Of a stretch of 64,000 bases of DNA, positions 53,580 through 62,262 are shown piece by piece. Position numbers and translations under genes: made by a program. Under the pieces are notes generated by a model that ran no database searches, was not told the DNA's origin, and saw nothing but the letters and a program-made list of their open reading frames with translations. Numbering within the stretch: position 1 is the stretch's first letter; each line of letters starts with the position of its first letter. The DNA comes from JBCBGF01 sp039193455 (GTDB taxonomy: Bacteria; Pseudomonadota; Alphaproteobacteria; Rhodobacterales; Rhodobacteraceae), in assembly GCA_039193455.1 (NCBI GenBank), contig JBCCWO010000011.1:53773-117772 (forward strand). Direction: 5' to 3'.

Positions 53580-54665
53580 TCAAAAAAGCTCCAGCTGATC
53601 CCCCGCCTGCGGCGGCACGCGGAACAGATCCGTCCGCAAGGGCGGCAGCTCTTCCTCCAGCCCAAGCCGCCGGACCGCGATCTTGAACCGATGGGCAAAA
53701 AGCTCGGCAAACGCCCCCTCGCCCCGCAGCCGCTTGCCCCATTCCGGGTCATAATCGCGCCCGCCATGCAACTCGCGCACCCGGTTCATGATCCGCGCCG
53801 CGCGATCGGGGAACGCCTTGGCCACCCACTCCCGAAACAGCGGCGCCACTTCCAGCGGCAAGCGCAGCATCACCCAACTCGCCGCAACCGCCCCGGCCTC
53901 GGCGGCGGCCTCCAGGATCTTCTCAAGCTCGTGGTCGGTCAGCGCCGGGATCACCGGCGACGGCATCACCCGCACGGGCACGCCCGCCGCGCTCAGACGC
54001 CGGATCGTCTGCAACCGCCGCTCCGGATGCGGCACCCGGGGCTCCATCGCGCGTGCCACCTGCGGGTCGAGCGTGGTGACCGAGATCCCCACCCGCGCCA
54101 GCCCTTGCCCGGCCATATCCGCCAGGATGTCCACGTCCCGCTCGATCAGCGACCCCTTGGTGACAATCGCCACCGGGTGCCGATGCGCCTGCAGCACCTC
54201 AAGAATGCGCCGCATGATGCCATAGCGCGCCTCGATGGGCTGATAAGGATCGGTGTTGGTGCCGATGGCGATCACCTCCGGCCGGTAGCCGGGTTTGCGC
54301 AGCTCGCGGGCCAGAACGTCGGACGCATCAGGGCGCGCAATGAGCTTTGTTTCAAAGTCCAGCCCCGGCGACAGCCCCAGCCAGGCATGCGAGGGCCGCG
54401 CAAAGCAATAGACACAGCCATGCTCACACCCGCGATAAGGGTTGATCGAACGATCGAAACTCAGATCGGGCGAGGTGTTGCGCGTGATCACCCGGCGCGG
54501 CCGCTCTTCGCTGACCTCGGTGCGCAAGGGCGGCGGCGCCTCACCCACCGGCCAGCCATCGTCGACCGGCGCGCGCGTCCGCGCCTCATACCGGCCCACC
54601 CGGTTTGTCAGCGCCCCGCGCCCCCGCCGCGCCTCCGGCGTCGTAAACCCATCATCGTACAGCAT
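53580..54665 (-). CDS. PA0069-family radical SAM protein
   Basis: 361-residue radical SAM enzyme. The 4Fe-4S motif C-x3-C-x2-C is in RGCEHGCVYCFARPSHAWL, followed by VITRNTSPDLSFDRSI upstream and the barrel sequence GTNTDPYQPIEA. The family is related to the spore photoproduct lyase-like Rv2578c/PA0069 group; the substrate is unknown. It starts at ATG 54665 and is divergent from the corrinoid gene. Whether it serves the methionine branch is not known. Confidence 0.85.
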   Translation of the reverse strand: MLYDDGFTTPEARRGRGALTNRVGRYEARTRAPVDDGWPVGEAPPPLRTEVSEERPRRVITRNTSPDLSFDRSINPYRGCEHGCVYCFARPSHAWLGLSPGLDFETKLIARPDASDVLARELRKPGYRPEVIAIGTNTDPYQPIEARYGIMRRILEVLQAHRHPVAIVTKGSLIERDVDILADMAGQGLARVGISVTTLDPQVARAMEPRVPHPERRLQTIRRLSAAGVPVRVMPSPVIPALTDHELEKILEAAAEAGAVAASWVMLRLPLEVAPLFREWVAKAFPDRAARIMNRVRELHGGRDYDPEWGKRLRGEGAFAELFAHRFKIAVRRLGLEEELPPLRTDLFRVPPQAGDQLELF

Positions 54666-54765
54666 GGCGCGAGACTAGAACAAAATCGGAACATCTGCCA
54701 AGCCCAATCCGGGGCGCCCGCAGGTTTTTCCCATCACATCACCGCACTAACGCGTAATCGGTCGG

Positions 54766-54788
54766 TTGCGACATGCCCTTTGTCGCAA
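54766..54788. promoter_or_regulatory. Inverted repeat upstream of the corrinoid protein gene
   Basis: TTGCGACA and TGTCGCAA, 8-bp perfect arms around 7 bp, in the 200-bp gap between the radical SAM and corrinoid genes and about 80 bp before the corrinoid start. It could be an operator for either gene or an RNA hairpin. Confidence 0.45.
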
Positions 54789-54865
54789 TCGGCCAAGTGC
54801 AAATCGCGCATAAAACCCATCAACAGAACAATCCATGGCCCATGGCCACCGGCAGGAGCACACTG

Positions 54866-55570
54866 ATGTCAGACGACGAAGACGAGATCATCCTCTCTGA
54901 ACTGCCCGATGACGAGCTTGTCCAACAGATGTTCGACGATCTCTACGATGGCCTCAAAGAGGAAATCGAAGAGGGCGTGAACATCCTGCTCGAACGCGGT
55001 TGGGCGCCCTACCGCATCCTGACCGAAGCGCTGGTCGGCGGGATGAAGATCGTGGGCGACGATTTCCGCGATGGCATCCTGTTCGTGCCCGAAGTGCTGC
55101 TGGCCGCCAACGCCATGAAGGGCGGCATGGCGATCCTCAAACCGCTCCTGGCCGAAACCGGCGCGCCACGCGTGGGCAAGATGGTGATCGGCACGGTCAA
55201 AGGCGACATTCACGACATCGGCAAGAACCTCGTGTCGATGATGATGGAAGGCGCCGGGTTCGAGGTGGTCGACCTGGGCATCAACAACCCGGTCGAAAAC
55301 TACCTGGAAGCGCTGGAAACCGAAGAGCCTGATATCCTGGGCATGTCAGCCCTTCTGACCACGACGATGCCCTATATGAAGGTGGTCATCGACACGATGG
55401 TCGAAAAGGGCATCCGCGACGACTACACCGTGCTCGTCGGCGGCGCGCCGCTGAACGAAGAGTTCGGCAAAGCCATCGGCGCCGACGCCTATTGCCGGGA
55501 TGCCGCCGTTGCGGTGGAAACCGCCAAAGAGTTCATGGCCCGCAAGCACAATCAGCTCGCGGCGGGGTAG
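54866..55570 (+). CDS. Corrinoid (B12)-binding methyltransferase protein, split MetH module
   Basis: 234-residue cobalamin-binding protein. A helical cap (about 1-85, DLYDGLKEEIEEGVNILLERG) precedes the Rossmann domain with the cobalamin motif GDIHDIGKN (DxHxxG) and later LLTTTMPYM and VGGAPLNEEF. The order matches the MtbC/MetH B12 module, which carries a methyl group from a donor to homocysteine. ATG 54866 follows GGCAGGAGCACACTG. It is 1.5 kb from the homocysteine methyltransferase gene. It has no reactivation domain, so reductive reactivation must come from another protein. Confidence 0.9.
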   Translation: MSDDEDEIILSELPDDELVQQMFDDLYDGLKEEIEEGVNILLERGWAPYRILTEALVGGMKIVGDDFRDGILFVPEVLLAANAMKGGMAILKPLLAETGAPRVGKMVIGTVKGDIHDIGKNLVSMMMEGAGFEVVDLGINNPVENYLEALETEEPDILGMSALLTTTMPYMKVVIDTMVEKGIRDDYTVLVGGAPLNEEFGKAIGADAYCRDAAVAVETAKEFMARKHNQLAAG

Positions 55571-55600
55571 CGCCCAGAAAACTCTCTGATGCCGAATTGC

Positions 55601-55624
55601 CGCGCCCATTTGCATGTGGGCGCG
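55601..55624. terminator. GC hairpin after the corrinoid gene
   Basis: CGCGCCCA and TGGGCGCG, 8-bp perfect arms around 8 bp, 31 bp after the corrinoid stop. There is no T-run, so it is a possible terminator or a stabilising hairpin. Confidence 0.4.
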
Positions 55625-55721
55625 ACGTGATTTGCCGTTGTAATCTCAACCCCTTATAGTCGACAAACGCCTAGTCGGCACGCGAAGGGGGCGCTTCGGC
55701 GTGCGTGCCCGGAGACTTGGG

Positions 55722-57818
55722 ATGAGGATCTACAAGCGGGGCACAGCCCCTGTGACCCACGTTCAGCTGTACGGCGAACGCAACAGCGCAACGACGTATC
55801 TCGCGCGGCTGCTGCAGGACAGCATGGCCAAGCCCGAAGCGTTCATGGGCCTAGCCAAGTCCGACACCACCCCGCTTGGCATTGATACCTTCGGCTACAA
55901 GCACTGGTTCATCGACTGGGAAAAGCTGGACAAACCCCTGCAGCACGAAACGCTGTTTGTGGTGATCTACCGCAACCCCTACACGTGGGTGCAGGCGATG
56001 ATGGACCGGCCCTATGCGCTTGAACGCTCGCTCAGCGGGCACGGGGTGGTCGACCTGCCAAAAGTCAAACTGGCGGGCCACATCAATGGCAAAGACACCC
56101 AGAACGAATTCGATCCTGAAACCGGCGAACAGCTGACGCTGTTCGAACTGCGCCGCAAAAAGATCGCAAGGTTCGAAGAACTAAAGGATCATGCCGACAA
56201 CGTCGTGTTCCTTACGCTTGAAGAGCTTTTGGCTGATCCCGGCGGCATCATCAAAGAACTGGCCGTCACTTTCGAGACCGCGTTCAAACGCCCGCTCGCC
56301 CCGCCGCGCGCGCCGTTCCGGCAGCTCGTGCAAGAGTTTATTGCCCCCCACCTGTTTGGTCACGCCGAGCAAGCAATACTCGACCAGTCGCTGGATTGGG
56401 CGACCGAAGCAGCGGCGGGTTACGCCAAAGGCGACTACGCGCAGAACACGGGTCCGACCAGCCACGTCTTTATCCTGCATGGCGGATCGTGCACCGGAAA
56501 AACCTCGCTCATGCACAGCCTTGTCAAAGAGGGGCGTCGCGTCCACGGGATCGAGACCGACGATTGCGCCTATTGGGAAGAGCGGGACCACAACGTCACC
56601 CTCACGCTGCTGAGGCGTCTTGTGCCATCAGCCTCTGCGCGGGATGTCGAACACATCCATGACGCGCTGAAGCCGCTGTCTCCAAAGGCGTGGCTCTGTG
56701 CCGAATTCCTGATGAACACGCTCGCGGATCTTTATGCGGGTGCAGGCAGCGTACCGGACATCATCGTGGCAACAGGTGGCGCCCTGCCCGAGCCATCACA
56801 TCCCGGCACCGCGTCTCTGTATTCGTGGCTGGCCGAGCGTTTGCCTATCACCTTCCATCACGCACTGATCGACGTGGATGAAGCAACGCACCTGGCCAAT
56901 ATCGAAAGCCGCGGACGCGCGCATCTGCGGGACGGCATCCTCGCGTTTCAGGCCCAGAAACGCGCCAATCGCGACAGCTACGACTTTGCCGCGTCCGGGT
57001 TCGAGGCTCTGGCCCACCGAATAGAAAACCGCACCGACCGCCCGGTCTTTGCCCCCCAGGGCCCGTCCGACAGCGCCCGTCCCCCGCATGTCCGGCTCCG
57101 AAGCGGCGGCTTGCGCTACATCCAGATCTTTGGCGAGCGCAACAGCGGCACCAAGCACCTCAAATTGCTCGTCAGCGAAACGGCCCGTGATCCCGACGCC
57201 ATCCTCGGCGCCTATGCCAACAAGGCCGATCCTGTGAACAAGGCCAAGAAGATCGGGTATAAACACTACTACCCGCAACTCGGCAAAATTGCCGAACACA
57301 ACACCGAAACCCTGTTCCTCGTGATCTACAAGAACCCCTATACGTGGATCCGCTCGATGATGGGCAAACCCTATCATTTCAAGAAATGTCTCGACGGGAA
57401 ATCGATCACCGATCTGCCCGAAATTCGCCTGCACGGCGTCGACATCCATGGCCGCGACATCCCGGATGTGCACCCCCAGACCGGAGAGCGCCTGACACTT
57501 TTCGAACTTCGCAAGTACAAGATCCAGCAATGGGAAGCGCTGGCCTATCAGGTTCACAACATTGCCTTCGTAAACTACGAGGATCTGCTTGTGGCGCCCA
57601 GCGCGACGATCCAACAGATCATCGACGGCTTTCCCAGCCTCTTCACAGACAGCATCGCCCCCGAACGCACGCCCGATCCCCGGTATCTGGCCAAGTACGT
57701 CTCACCCGATCCGTTCCCGGATCACGAGATGGCGGTGATGGATGCCCACATCGATTGGTCGATGGAAACGCTCGCGGGCTATGAAAAGGGCAATCTCTTC
57801 CTCCCGAACGCCCCGTAA
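55722..57818 (+). CDS. Three-domain protein: sulfotransferase-like, P-loop kinase-like, sulfotransferase-like
   Basis: 698-residue soluble protein with a symmetrical layout. Residues about 14-240 are a sulfotransferase-like domain (PAPS-loop-like LYGERNSATTYL, 16-27; the second PAPS motif VVIYRNPYTWVQAMM, 80-94). Residues about 248-440 form a P-loop domain with Walker A LHGGSCTGKTSLMHS (252-266) and a downstream acidic segment (GIETDDC, 277-282). Residues about 464-698 repeat the first domain (IFGERNSGTKHL, 469-480; LVIYKNPYTWIRSMM, 533-547; TGERLTLFELR, 587-597, matching TGEQLTLFELR in the first half). ATG 55722 follows GGAGACTTGGG. It appears monocistronic, upstream of a convergent gene. 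Which molecule is sulfated or phosphorylated is unknown. Confidence 0.75.
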   Translation: MRIYKRGTAPVTHVQLYGERNSATTYLARLLQDSMAKPEAFMGLAKSDTTPLGIDTFGYKHWFIDWEKLDKPLQHETLFVVIYRNPYTWVQAMMDRPYALERSLSGHGVVDLPKVKLAGHINGKDTQNEFDPETGEQLTLFELRRKKIARFEELKDHADNVVFLTLEELLADPGGIIKELAVTFETAFKRPLAPPRAPFRQLVQEFIAPHLFGHAEQAILDQSLDWATEAAAGYAKGDYAQNTGPTSHVFILHGGSCTGKTSLMHSLVKEGRRVHGIETDDCAYWEERDHNVTLTLLRRLVPSASARDVEHIHDALKPLSPKAWLCAEFLMNTLADLYAGAGSVPDIIVATGGALPEPSHPGTASLYSWLAERLPITFHHALIDVDEATHLANIESRGRAHLRDGILAFQAQKRANRDSYDFAASGFEALAHRIENRTDRPVFAPQGPSDSARPPHVRLRSGGLRYIQIFGERNSGTKHLKLLVSETARDPDAILGAYANKADPVNKAKKIGYKHYYPQLGKIAEHNTETLFLVIYKNPYTWIRSMMGKPYHFKKCLDGKSITDLPEIRLHGVDIHGRDIPDVHPQTGERLTLFELRKYKIQQWEALAYQVHNIAFVNYEDLLVAPSATIQQIIDGFPSLFTDSIAPERTPDPRYLAKYVSPDPFPDHEMAVMDAHIDWSMETLAGYEKGNLFLPNAP

Positions 57819-57825
57819 GCGGATG

Positions 57826-57851
57826 AAAAAAGGCCCCGCACAGGCGGGGCC
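57826..57851 (-). terminator. Terminator of the pyrimidine-type ABC operon
   Basis: Hairpin GGCCCCGC-ACAG-GCGGGGCC (57832-57851) with a T-run of six on the minus strand (57826-57831). It lies 29 bp after the binding-protein stop and can also serve the convergent sulfotransferase-like gene. Confidence 0.88.
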
Positions 57852-57880
57852 TCCAATCTCGCTTAGGTCCGAACGCGTGA

Positions 57881-58864
57881 TCAGTTCAACGCCGCATCCG
57901 TGATCGCATGCGTCCACGCGCCTTCCGGCACCGCTGTGATCACCGGGTCGGAGCCGCCGGCCAAAAGCGTGTTGACCGTCCGGTCAAAGTCCGCCGGATC
58001 CAGCATCCCGTTCGAGCCCGCGGTCAACTTGGCAATCTCGCCCATCATCCGCTTTTGATGCTCTTCAGTCTGCGCGCCGGTATCGTCATAATCCAGCACG
58101 ATCTCGGCCGCCGCTTCGGGGTTCTCCTCGGCCCATTTCCAGCCCTTCATCGAGGCGCGCACAAACCGCTCCATCTTGGCGACAAAGGCCGGGTCTCCAA
58201 GGTTCTCTTCCAGCACGTACATGCCGTCTTCCAACGTCGCGACGCCCATATCCTCATACTTGAAGGTGACCAACTCATCGGGCGACACGCCCGCATCGAT
58301 CACCTGCCAGTACTCGTTATAGGTCATGGTCGAGATGCAGTCGGCCTGCCGTTGCAACAGCGGATCCACATTGAACCCCTGCTTCAGCACGGTCACGCCG
58401 TCGTCGCCGCCATCGGTCGGGATGCCTTCCTGGCTCATCCAGCTGAGGAACGGATACTCGTTGCCAAAGAACCAGACACCGATCGTGCGGCCCTTGAAAT
58501 CCTGCGGCCCGGTGATGCCGGTATCCTTCCAGCAGGTGAGCATCAGCCCCGAGGTCTTGAACGGCTGCGCGATGTTGACCACCGGCAAACCCCGCTCGCG
58601 CGCGGCCAGCGCCGAGGGCATCCAGTTCAGCATCACGTCGGCCCCGCCGCCCGCCAGCACCTGCGGCGGTGCGATATCGGGCCCGCCGGGCTTGATGGTC
58701 ACGGCCAGGTCTTCTTCTTCGTAGAACCCCTGATCCAGGGCCACATAGTAGCCCGCGAACTGGGCCTGCGTGACCCATTGCAACTGCAAGGTCACCTCAT
58801 CTGCTGCCTGGGCCACGCCCACGCTCAATCCAAGCGCCGCAGCGCCCGCCAAAACATTTTTCAC
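57881..58864 (-). CDS. NMT1/THI5-like ABC transporter substrate-binding protein
   Basis: 327 residues with a signal peptide (KNVLAGAAALGLSVGVAQA) and then the NMT1/THI5-like binding fold: TLQLQWVTQAQFAGYYVALDQGFYEEEDLAV. Such proteins bind hydroxymethylpyrimidine, pyrimidines or related nitrogen heterocycles. It is the last gene of the operon, 30 bp after the first permease stop. The neighbouring dihydropyrimidinase points to a pyrimidine or hydantoin as ligand. Confidence 0.85.
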   Translation of the reverse strand: MKNVLAGAAALGLSVGVAQAADEVTLQLQWVTQAQFAGYYVALDQGFYEEEDLAVTIKPGGPDIAPPQVLAGGGADVMLNWMPSALAARERGLPVVNIAQPFKTSGLMLTCWKDTGITGPQDFKGRTIGVWFFGNEYPFLSWMSQEGIPTDGGDDGVTVLKQGFNVDPLLQRQADCISTMTYNEYWQVIDAGVSPDELVTFKYEDMGVATLEDGMYVLEENLGDPAFVAKMERFVRASMKGWKWAEENPEAAAEIVLDYDDTGAQTEEHQKRMMGEIAKLTAGSNGMLDPADFDRTVNTLLAGGSDPVITAVPEGAWTHAITDAALN

Positions 58865-58894
58865 GATGTAACTCCCCGTGGTTTTTGTAAGTCC

Positions 58895-59800
58895 CTAACG
58901 CTGGGATGGATGCCAGAACGTGACCCACCGTTCGGCCAGTGCAACGGCCCCGTAGAACAGGCTCCCCGCCAGCGCTGCGACTGTAATCTCTGCCCAAACC
59001 ATGTCGAGTGCAAGCTGACCCACAGAAGTCGAGATCCGAAAGCCCATCCCAACCACCGGAGAGCCAAAAAATTCGGCAACAATTGCACCGATCAACGCCA
59101 GCGTTGATGCGATCTTCAGCCCGTTGAAAACAAAGGGCATTGCGGCAGGCAGGCGCAGTTTGAACAAGGTCTGCCAATAGCCGGCCGCATAGGTACGCAT
59201 CAGGTCTTTCTGCATGGTCGATGCCTCGGCCAGACCCTGCACCGTGTTCACCAGAACCGGGAAAAACACCATCACCACAACGACGGCCGCCTTCGACTGC
59301 CAATCGAACCCGAACCACATCACCAGGATCGGCGCGGTGCCCACGATGGGCAGCGCCGCGATGAAATTGCCCACCGGCAAAAGCCCTTTGCGCAGGAACG
59401 GGGTGCGGTCGATCACAATGGCCGTGGCAAAGGCCGCCCCACAGCCGATGGCATAGCCCGACAAGGCACCCTTGACGAAGGTCTGCACGAAATCGGCCCA
59501 AAGGATATCGGTCGAGGCAGCAAAGCGCGCGGCGATATCGGTGGGTGCGGGCAGAATGACCCCGGGCACATCATAAAGCTGCACCGTCATCTCCCACAGG
59601 CCCAGAAGCGTCGCCCCGAACACCGCGGGCACCAGGTAGCGCACGCCCGGTGTCCCGAACCCCGCCAGCGCCGTATTCGCCCGCCAGGCCACAAGCCACA
59701 GCGCCAGAATGGCGCCCAGCCGCCAGTCGACGGCAAAGCCCAGCGCGATGGCACCCGCGCCCACAAGATCGCCGGGGTATCTGTTGAGAAGCGCGTTCAC
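58895..59800 (-). CDS. ABC transporter permease (first)
   Basis: 301-residue inner-membrane permease of the SsuC/ThiX/TauC type with the EAA loop LMRTYAAGYWQTLFKLRLPAAMP and about six helices. GTG 59800 is chosen because GGGAG lies 8 bp upstream and the frame further upstream is non-membrane sequence. It follows the second permease by 4 bp. Two permease genes imply a heterodimeric channel. Confidence 0.86.
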   Translation of the reverse strand: MNALLNRYPGDLVGAGAIALGFAVDWRLGAILALWLVAWRANTALAGFGTPGVRYLVPAVFGATLLGLWEMTVQLYDVPGVILPAPTDIAARFAASTDILWADFVQTFVKGALSGYAIGCGAAFATAIVIDRTPFLRKGLLPVGNFIAALPIVGTAPILVMWFGFDWQSKAAVVVVMVFFPVLVNTVQGLAEASTMQKDLMRTYAAGYWQTLFKLRLPAAMPFVFNGLKIASTLALIGAIVAEFFGSPVVGMGFRISTSVGQLALDMVWAEITVAALAGSLFYGAVALAERWVTFWHPSQR

Positions 59801-59804
59801 CGGA

Positions 59805-60722
59805 TCACTCCCCCATCCCCATCCGCCGCAGCGTGACCCGCTGCAACAGCCCGACGGTGCCGACCAGCGCCGCAGCCACGATGGCCGCCCCAAAAAGCGC
59901 CGACCAGATCTGGATGGTCTGACCGTAATAGCTCCCGGCCAAAAGCCGCGCTCCCAGCCCCCCGGCGGCCCCCGTGGGCAATTCCCCGACGATCGCACCC
60001 ACCAACGAGGCTGCGATCCCGATCTTGAGCGAGGTAAAGAGGTACAGCATCGACGCCGGCAGCCGCAATTTCCAGAACGCCTGCGCCCCGCTTGCCGAAT
60101 AGGTCCGCAGCAGATCAAGCTGCATGGCGTCCGGGCTCCGCAACCCTTTCACCATCCCCACAACCACCGGGAAAAACGACAGATAGGCCGAGATCATCGC
60201 CTTCGGCAGCAGCCCCTGCACACCGACCGAATTCAAGACGACGATGATCATCGGCGCGATGGCCAGGATCGGAATGGTTTGCGAGGCGATGGCCCAAGGC
60301 ATCACGCCCATATCCATCGCGCGGTTGTGGACGATCCCCACCGCCAGCGCGATCCCCAGAGCCGAACCGATGGCAAAGCCCAAAAGCGTCGCCGATAAGG
60401 TAATCCAGCCGTGATAGATCAGGCTCCGCCGCGAGGTGACGCGTTTCTCGACCGTGGTATCCCACAGCTCGACCGCCACCTGATGGGGCGCGGGCAACTG
60501 CGGGCGATCGAGCGCGTAGGTGAGCGGGATCGCGCCCGTGTTGCGCACCATCAGCGCCCAGCCCCCCATCTCGCGCCGCTCTGCCGGCGCCTCCGGCGTA
60601 ACCGCCATACCGCCCCGCGCCGCGATATCGACGGCGCCGTGGATGTTCATCGGGGCCACCGCGACGTACCACAGGCCGATCAGCACGGCGACGACGGTGA
60701 GGATGGGGAGAAGTCTTTTCAC
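59805..60722 (-). CDS. ABC transporter permease (second)
   Basis: 305-residue permease homologous to the first, with a periplasmic insertion of about 60 residues after the first helix and EAA loop LLRTYSASGAQAFWKLRLPASM. GTG 60722 is preceded by GGAGAGGCC. It lies downstream of the nested inverted repeat (60738-60830), which separates it from the GNAT gene, so its expression may depend on that region. Confidence 0.86.
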   Translation of the reverse strand: MKRLLPILTVVAVLIGLWYVAVAPMNIHGAVDIAARGGMAVTPEAPAERREMGGWALMVRNTGAIPLTYALDRPQLPAPHQVAVELWDTTVEKRVTSRRSLIYHGWITLSATLLGFAIGSALGIALAVGIVHNRAMDMGVMPWAIASQTIPILAIAPMIIVVLNSVGVQGLLPKAMISAYLSFFPVVVGMVKGLRSPDAMQLDLLRTYSASGAQAFWKLRLPASMLYLFTSLKIGIAASLVGAIVGELPTGAAGGLGARLLAGSYYGQTIQIWSALFGAAIVAAALVGTVGLLQRVTLRRMGMGE

Positions 60723-60737
60723 CGGCCTCTCCTCCTC

Positions 60738-60830
60738 TTTGGTCCGGAAATATCCCCGCCGGAGGCACAAGGTTTTTGGCGCGGCGCCAAAACGTTTTCT
60801 TGCCTCCGGCGGGGATATTTTAAGACCAAA
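60738..60830. repeat. Nested inverted repeat (REP/MITE-like) between ABC genes
   Basis: Symmetric structure: outer TTTGGTC (60738-60744) and GACCAAA (60824-60830), then 20-bp perfect arms 60748-60767 and 60801-60820 (AAATATCC to GGAGGCA), then a central 9-bp hairpin TTTTGGCGC/GCGCCAAAA (60774-60792). No ORF with features is inside. The arm sequence (AAATATCCCCGCC) relates to the dispersed repeats at 19423 and 50947. Confidence 0.8.
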
Positions 60831-60942
60831 GAAACAGTTTTCTGAAAATTCTTCGCATGCGGCACAGGCTGGGAAGCCGATGGCCGTGACCGAAGACGGT
60901 GGCCCGTCCCGGGTTCGGGGCGGGTCGCTGACGGCGCCGGGC

Positions 60943-61377
60943 TCACGCCCGCCACTCCATCCGGATCTCTGGCACGCCATCGCTGCCGTCCATCAGATCG
61001 CGTTCCACCACCGTGAAACCTTCGCGTTCATAGAACCGGTGCGCCGCCGTGTTGGGTGTATGGCTGCGCAGCTGCAGGTAGCTCCGGCCCTCCTTGGCCC
61101 GATCCATCAGCGCCCGGCCCAGCCCTTCACCCGGCCGCGCCACATAGAGGCCCATCACCTGCTGCGTCTCGCGGTTCAGCGACAGATACCCGGCCACCGG
61201 ATCGCCGATCACATGAAATTCGCGCAACGGCATGCCCTCGGCGATGGCCGTCTCCAGCGCAGCATAGCCCGGCCCATCACCGATCCAGGCGGTGCCCGCG
61301 ATCCAGTCGCTGACGATTTTTGCGCAGGCGGGCGCATCCTCCGGGCGTCCGGGCCGTATTTCGCGCGATCCGTTCAA
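60943..61377 (-). CDS. GNAT-family N-acetyltransferase
   Basis: 144-residue GNAT domain: SREIRPGRPEDAPACAKI start, acetyl-CoA motif in VARPGEGLGRALMD (usual Q/R-x-x-G-x-G/A) and NTAAHRFYEREGF. It acetylates an unknown small molecule or protein. It is in the ABC-dihydropyrimidinase operon, 57 bp after the ABC ATPase stop. Confidence 0.85.
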   Translation of the reverse strand: MNGSREIRPGRPEDAPACAKIVSDWIAGTAWIGDGPGYAALETAIAEGMPLREFHVIGDPVAGYLSLNRETQQVMGLYVARPGEGLGRALMDRAKEGRSYLQLRSHTPNTAAHRFYEREGFTVVERDLMDGSDGVPEIRMEWRA

Positions 61378-61391
61378 AAGGGCACCGCGCG

Positions 61392-61424
61392 GTGTACGGG
61401 TTGTGTACGGGGTGTGTACGGGTT
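61392..61424. repeat. Three 11-bp tandem repeats
   Basis: GTGTACGGGTT, GTGTACGGGGT, GTGTACGGGTT, then a decaying GTGCGGGG, between the ATPase and GNAT genes. It is a short microsatellite-like run. Confidence 0.75.
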
Positions 61425-61434
61425 GTGCGGGGCC

Positions 61435-62262
61435 TCAAACCTCATCGCCATGCCCCGCCCGCAACCCTTCGCGCACCCGATGGGCGATCTCGATAAACTC
61501 CGGCGTATCGCGGATTTCCAGCGGCCGTTCCCGGGGCAACGGGCTGTCGATCACATCGGTGATCCGACCCGGACGCGGGCTCATCACGACGATCTTGGTC
61601 GACAGGTATACCGCCTCGGGGATCGAGTGCGTGACAAAGCCGATGGTCTTCTTGGTGCGCGCCCAAAGGCTCAGAAGCTCTTCGTTCAGCCGGTCGCGCA
61701 CGATCTCATCCAGCGCGCCAAAAGGCTCGTCCATCAGCAGGATATCGGCGTCAAAGGCCAGCGCGCGTGCGATGCTGGCACGCTGCTGCATCCCGCCCGA
61801 CAGCTGCCACGGGAACTTTTGCTCAAATCCTTCCAGATCAACGAGTTCCAGGACGTTTTTGACACGCTCTGCTTGTTCGGATTTGGGATAGCCCATGATC
61901 TCCAGCGGCAGGCGAATATTGCCCCCGATGGTGCGCCAGGGATAAAGCCCCGCCGCCTGAAAAACATAGCCGTAGGCGCGCTTTTGGCGCGCCTCGTCCG
62001 GGCTCATCCCGTTGACCGTGATCGTCCCGCCCGTGGGATGTTCCAGCGCCGCAACCACCCGTAAAAACGTGGTTTTTCCGCAGCCCGATGGCCCGATAAA
62101 GCTGACGAAATCCCCCTTGGCGATGCACAGGTTAACGCCGCGCAGCGCCTGCACCGGCCCGTCACCCGTCTGAAAGGTCAGGTCCAGCTCGCGCGCCTCG
62201 ATCACCGCCGGATCCGCACCCACGGCCGATGCGCCCTCCTGCGTAGGCTCCAAAAGGCTCAT
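61435..62262 (-). CDS. ABC transporter ATP-binding protein
   Basis: 275-residue ATPase subunit of the nitrate/taurine/pyrimidine type. Walker A is GPSGCGKTTFLR, the signature LSGGMQQRASIARAL, Walker B LLMDEPFGALD and the H-loop histidine in FVTHSIPEA. It powers the two permeases. Its start overlaps the DapA-family stop by 4 bp (62259-62262). Confidence 0.94.
   Translation of the reverse strand: MSLLEPTQEGASAVGADPAVIEARELDLTFQTGDGPVQALRGVNLCIAKGDFVSFIGPSGCGKTTFLRVVAALEHPTGGTITVNGMSPDEARQKRAYGYVFQAAGLYPWRTIGGNIRLPLEIMGYPKSEQAERVKNVLELVDLEGFEQKFPWQLSGGMQQRASIARALAFDADILLMDEPFGALDEIVRDRLNEELLSLWARTKKTIGFVTHSIPEAVYLSTKIVVMSPRPGRITDVIDSPLPRERPLEIRDTPEFIEIAHRVREGLRAGHGDEV

Noticed and set aside
61392..61424. 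CRISPR-like array
   Set aside because: Units are 11 bp with no spacers and there are no cas genes.
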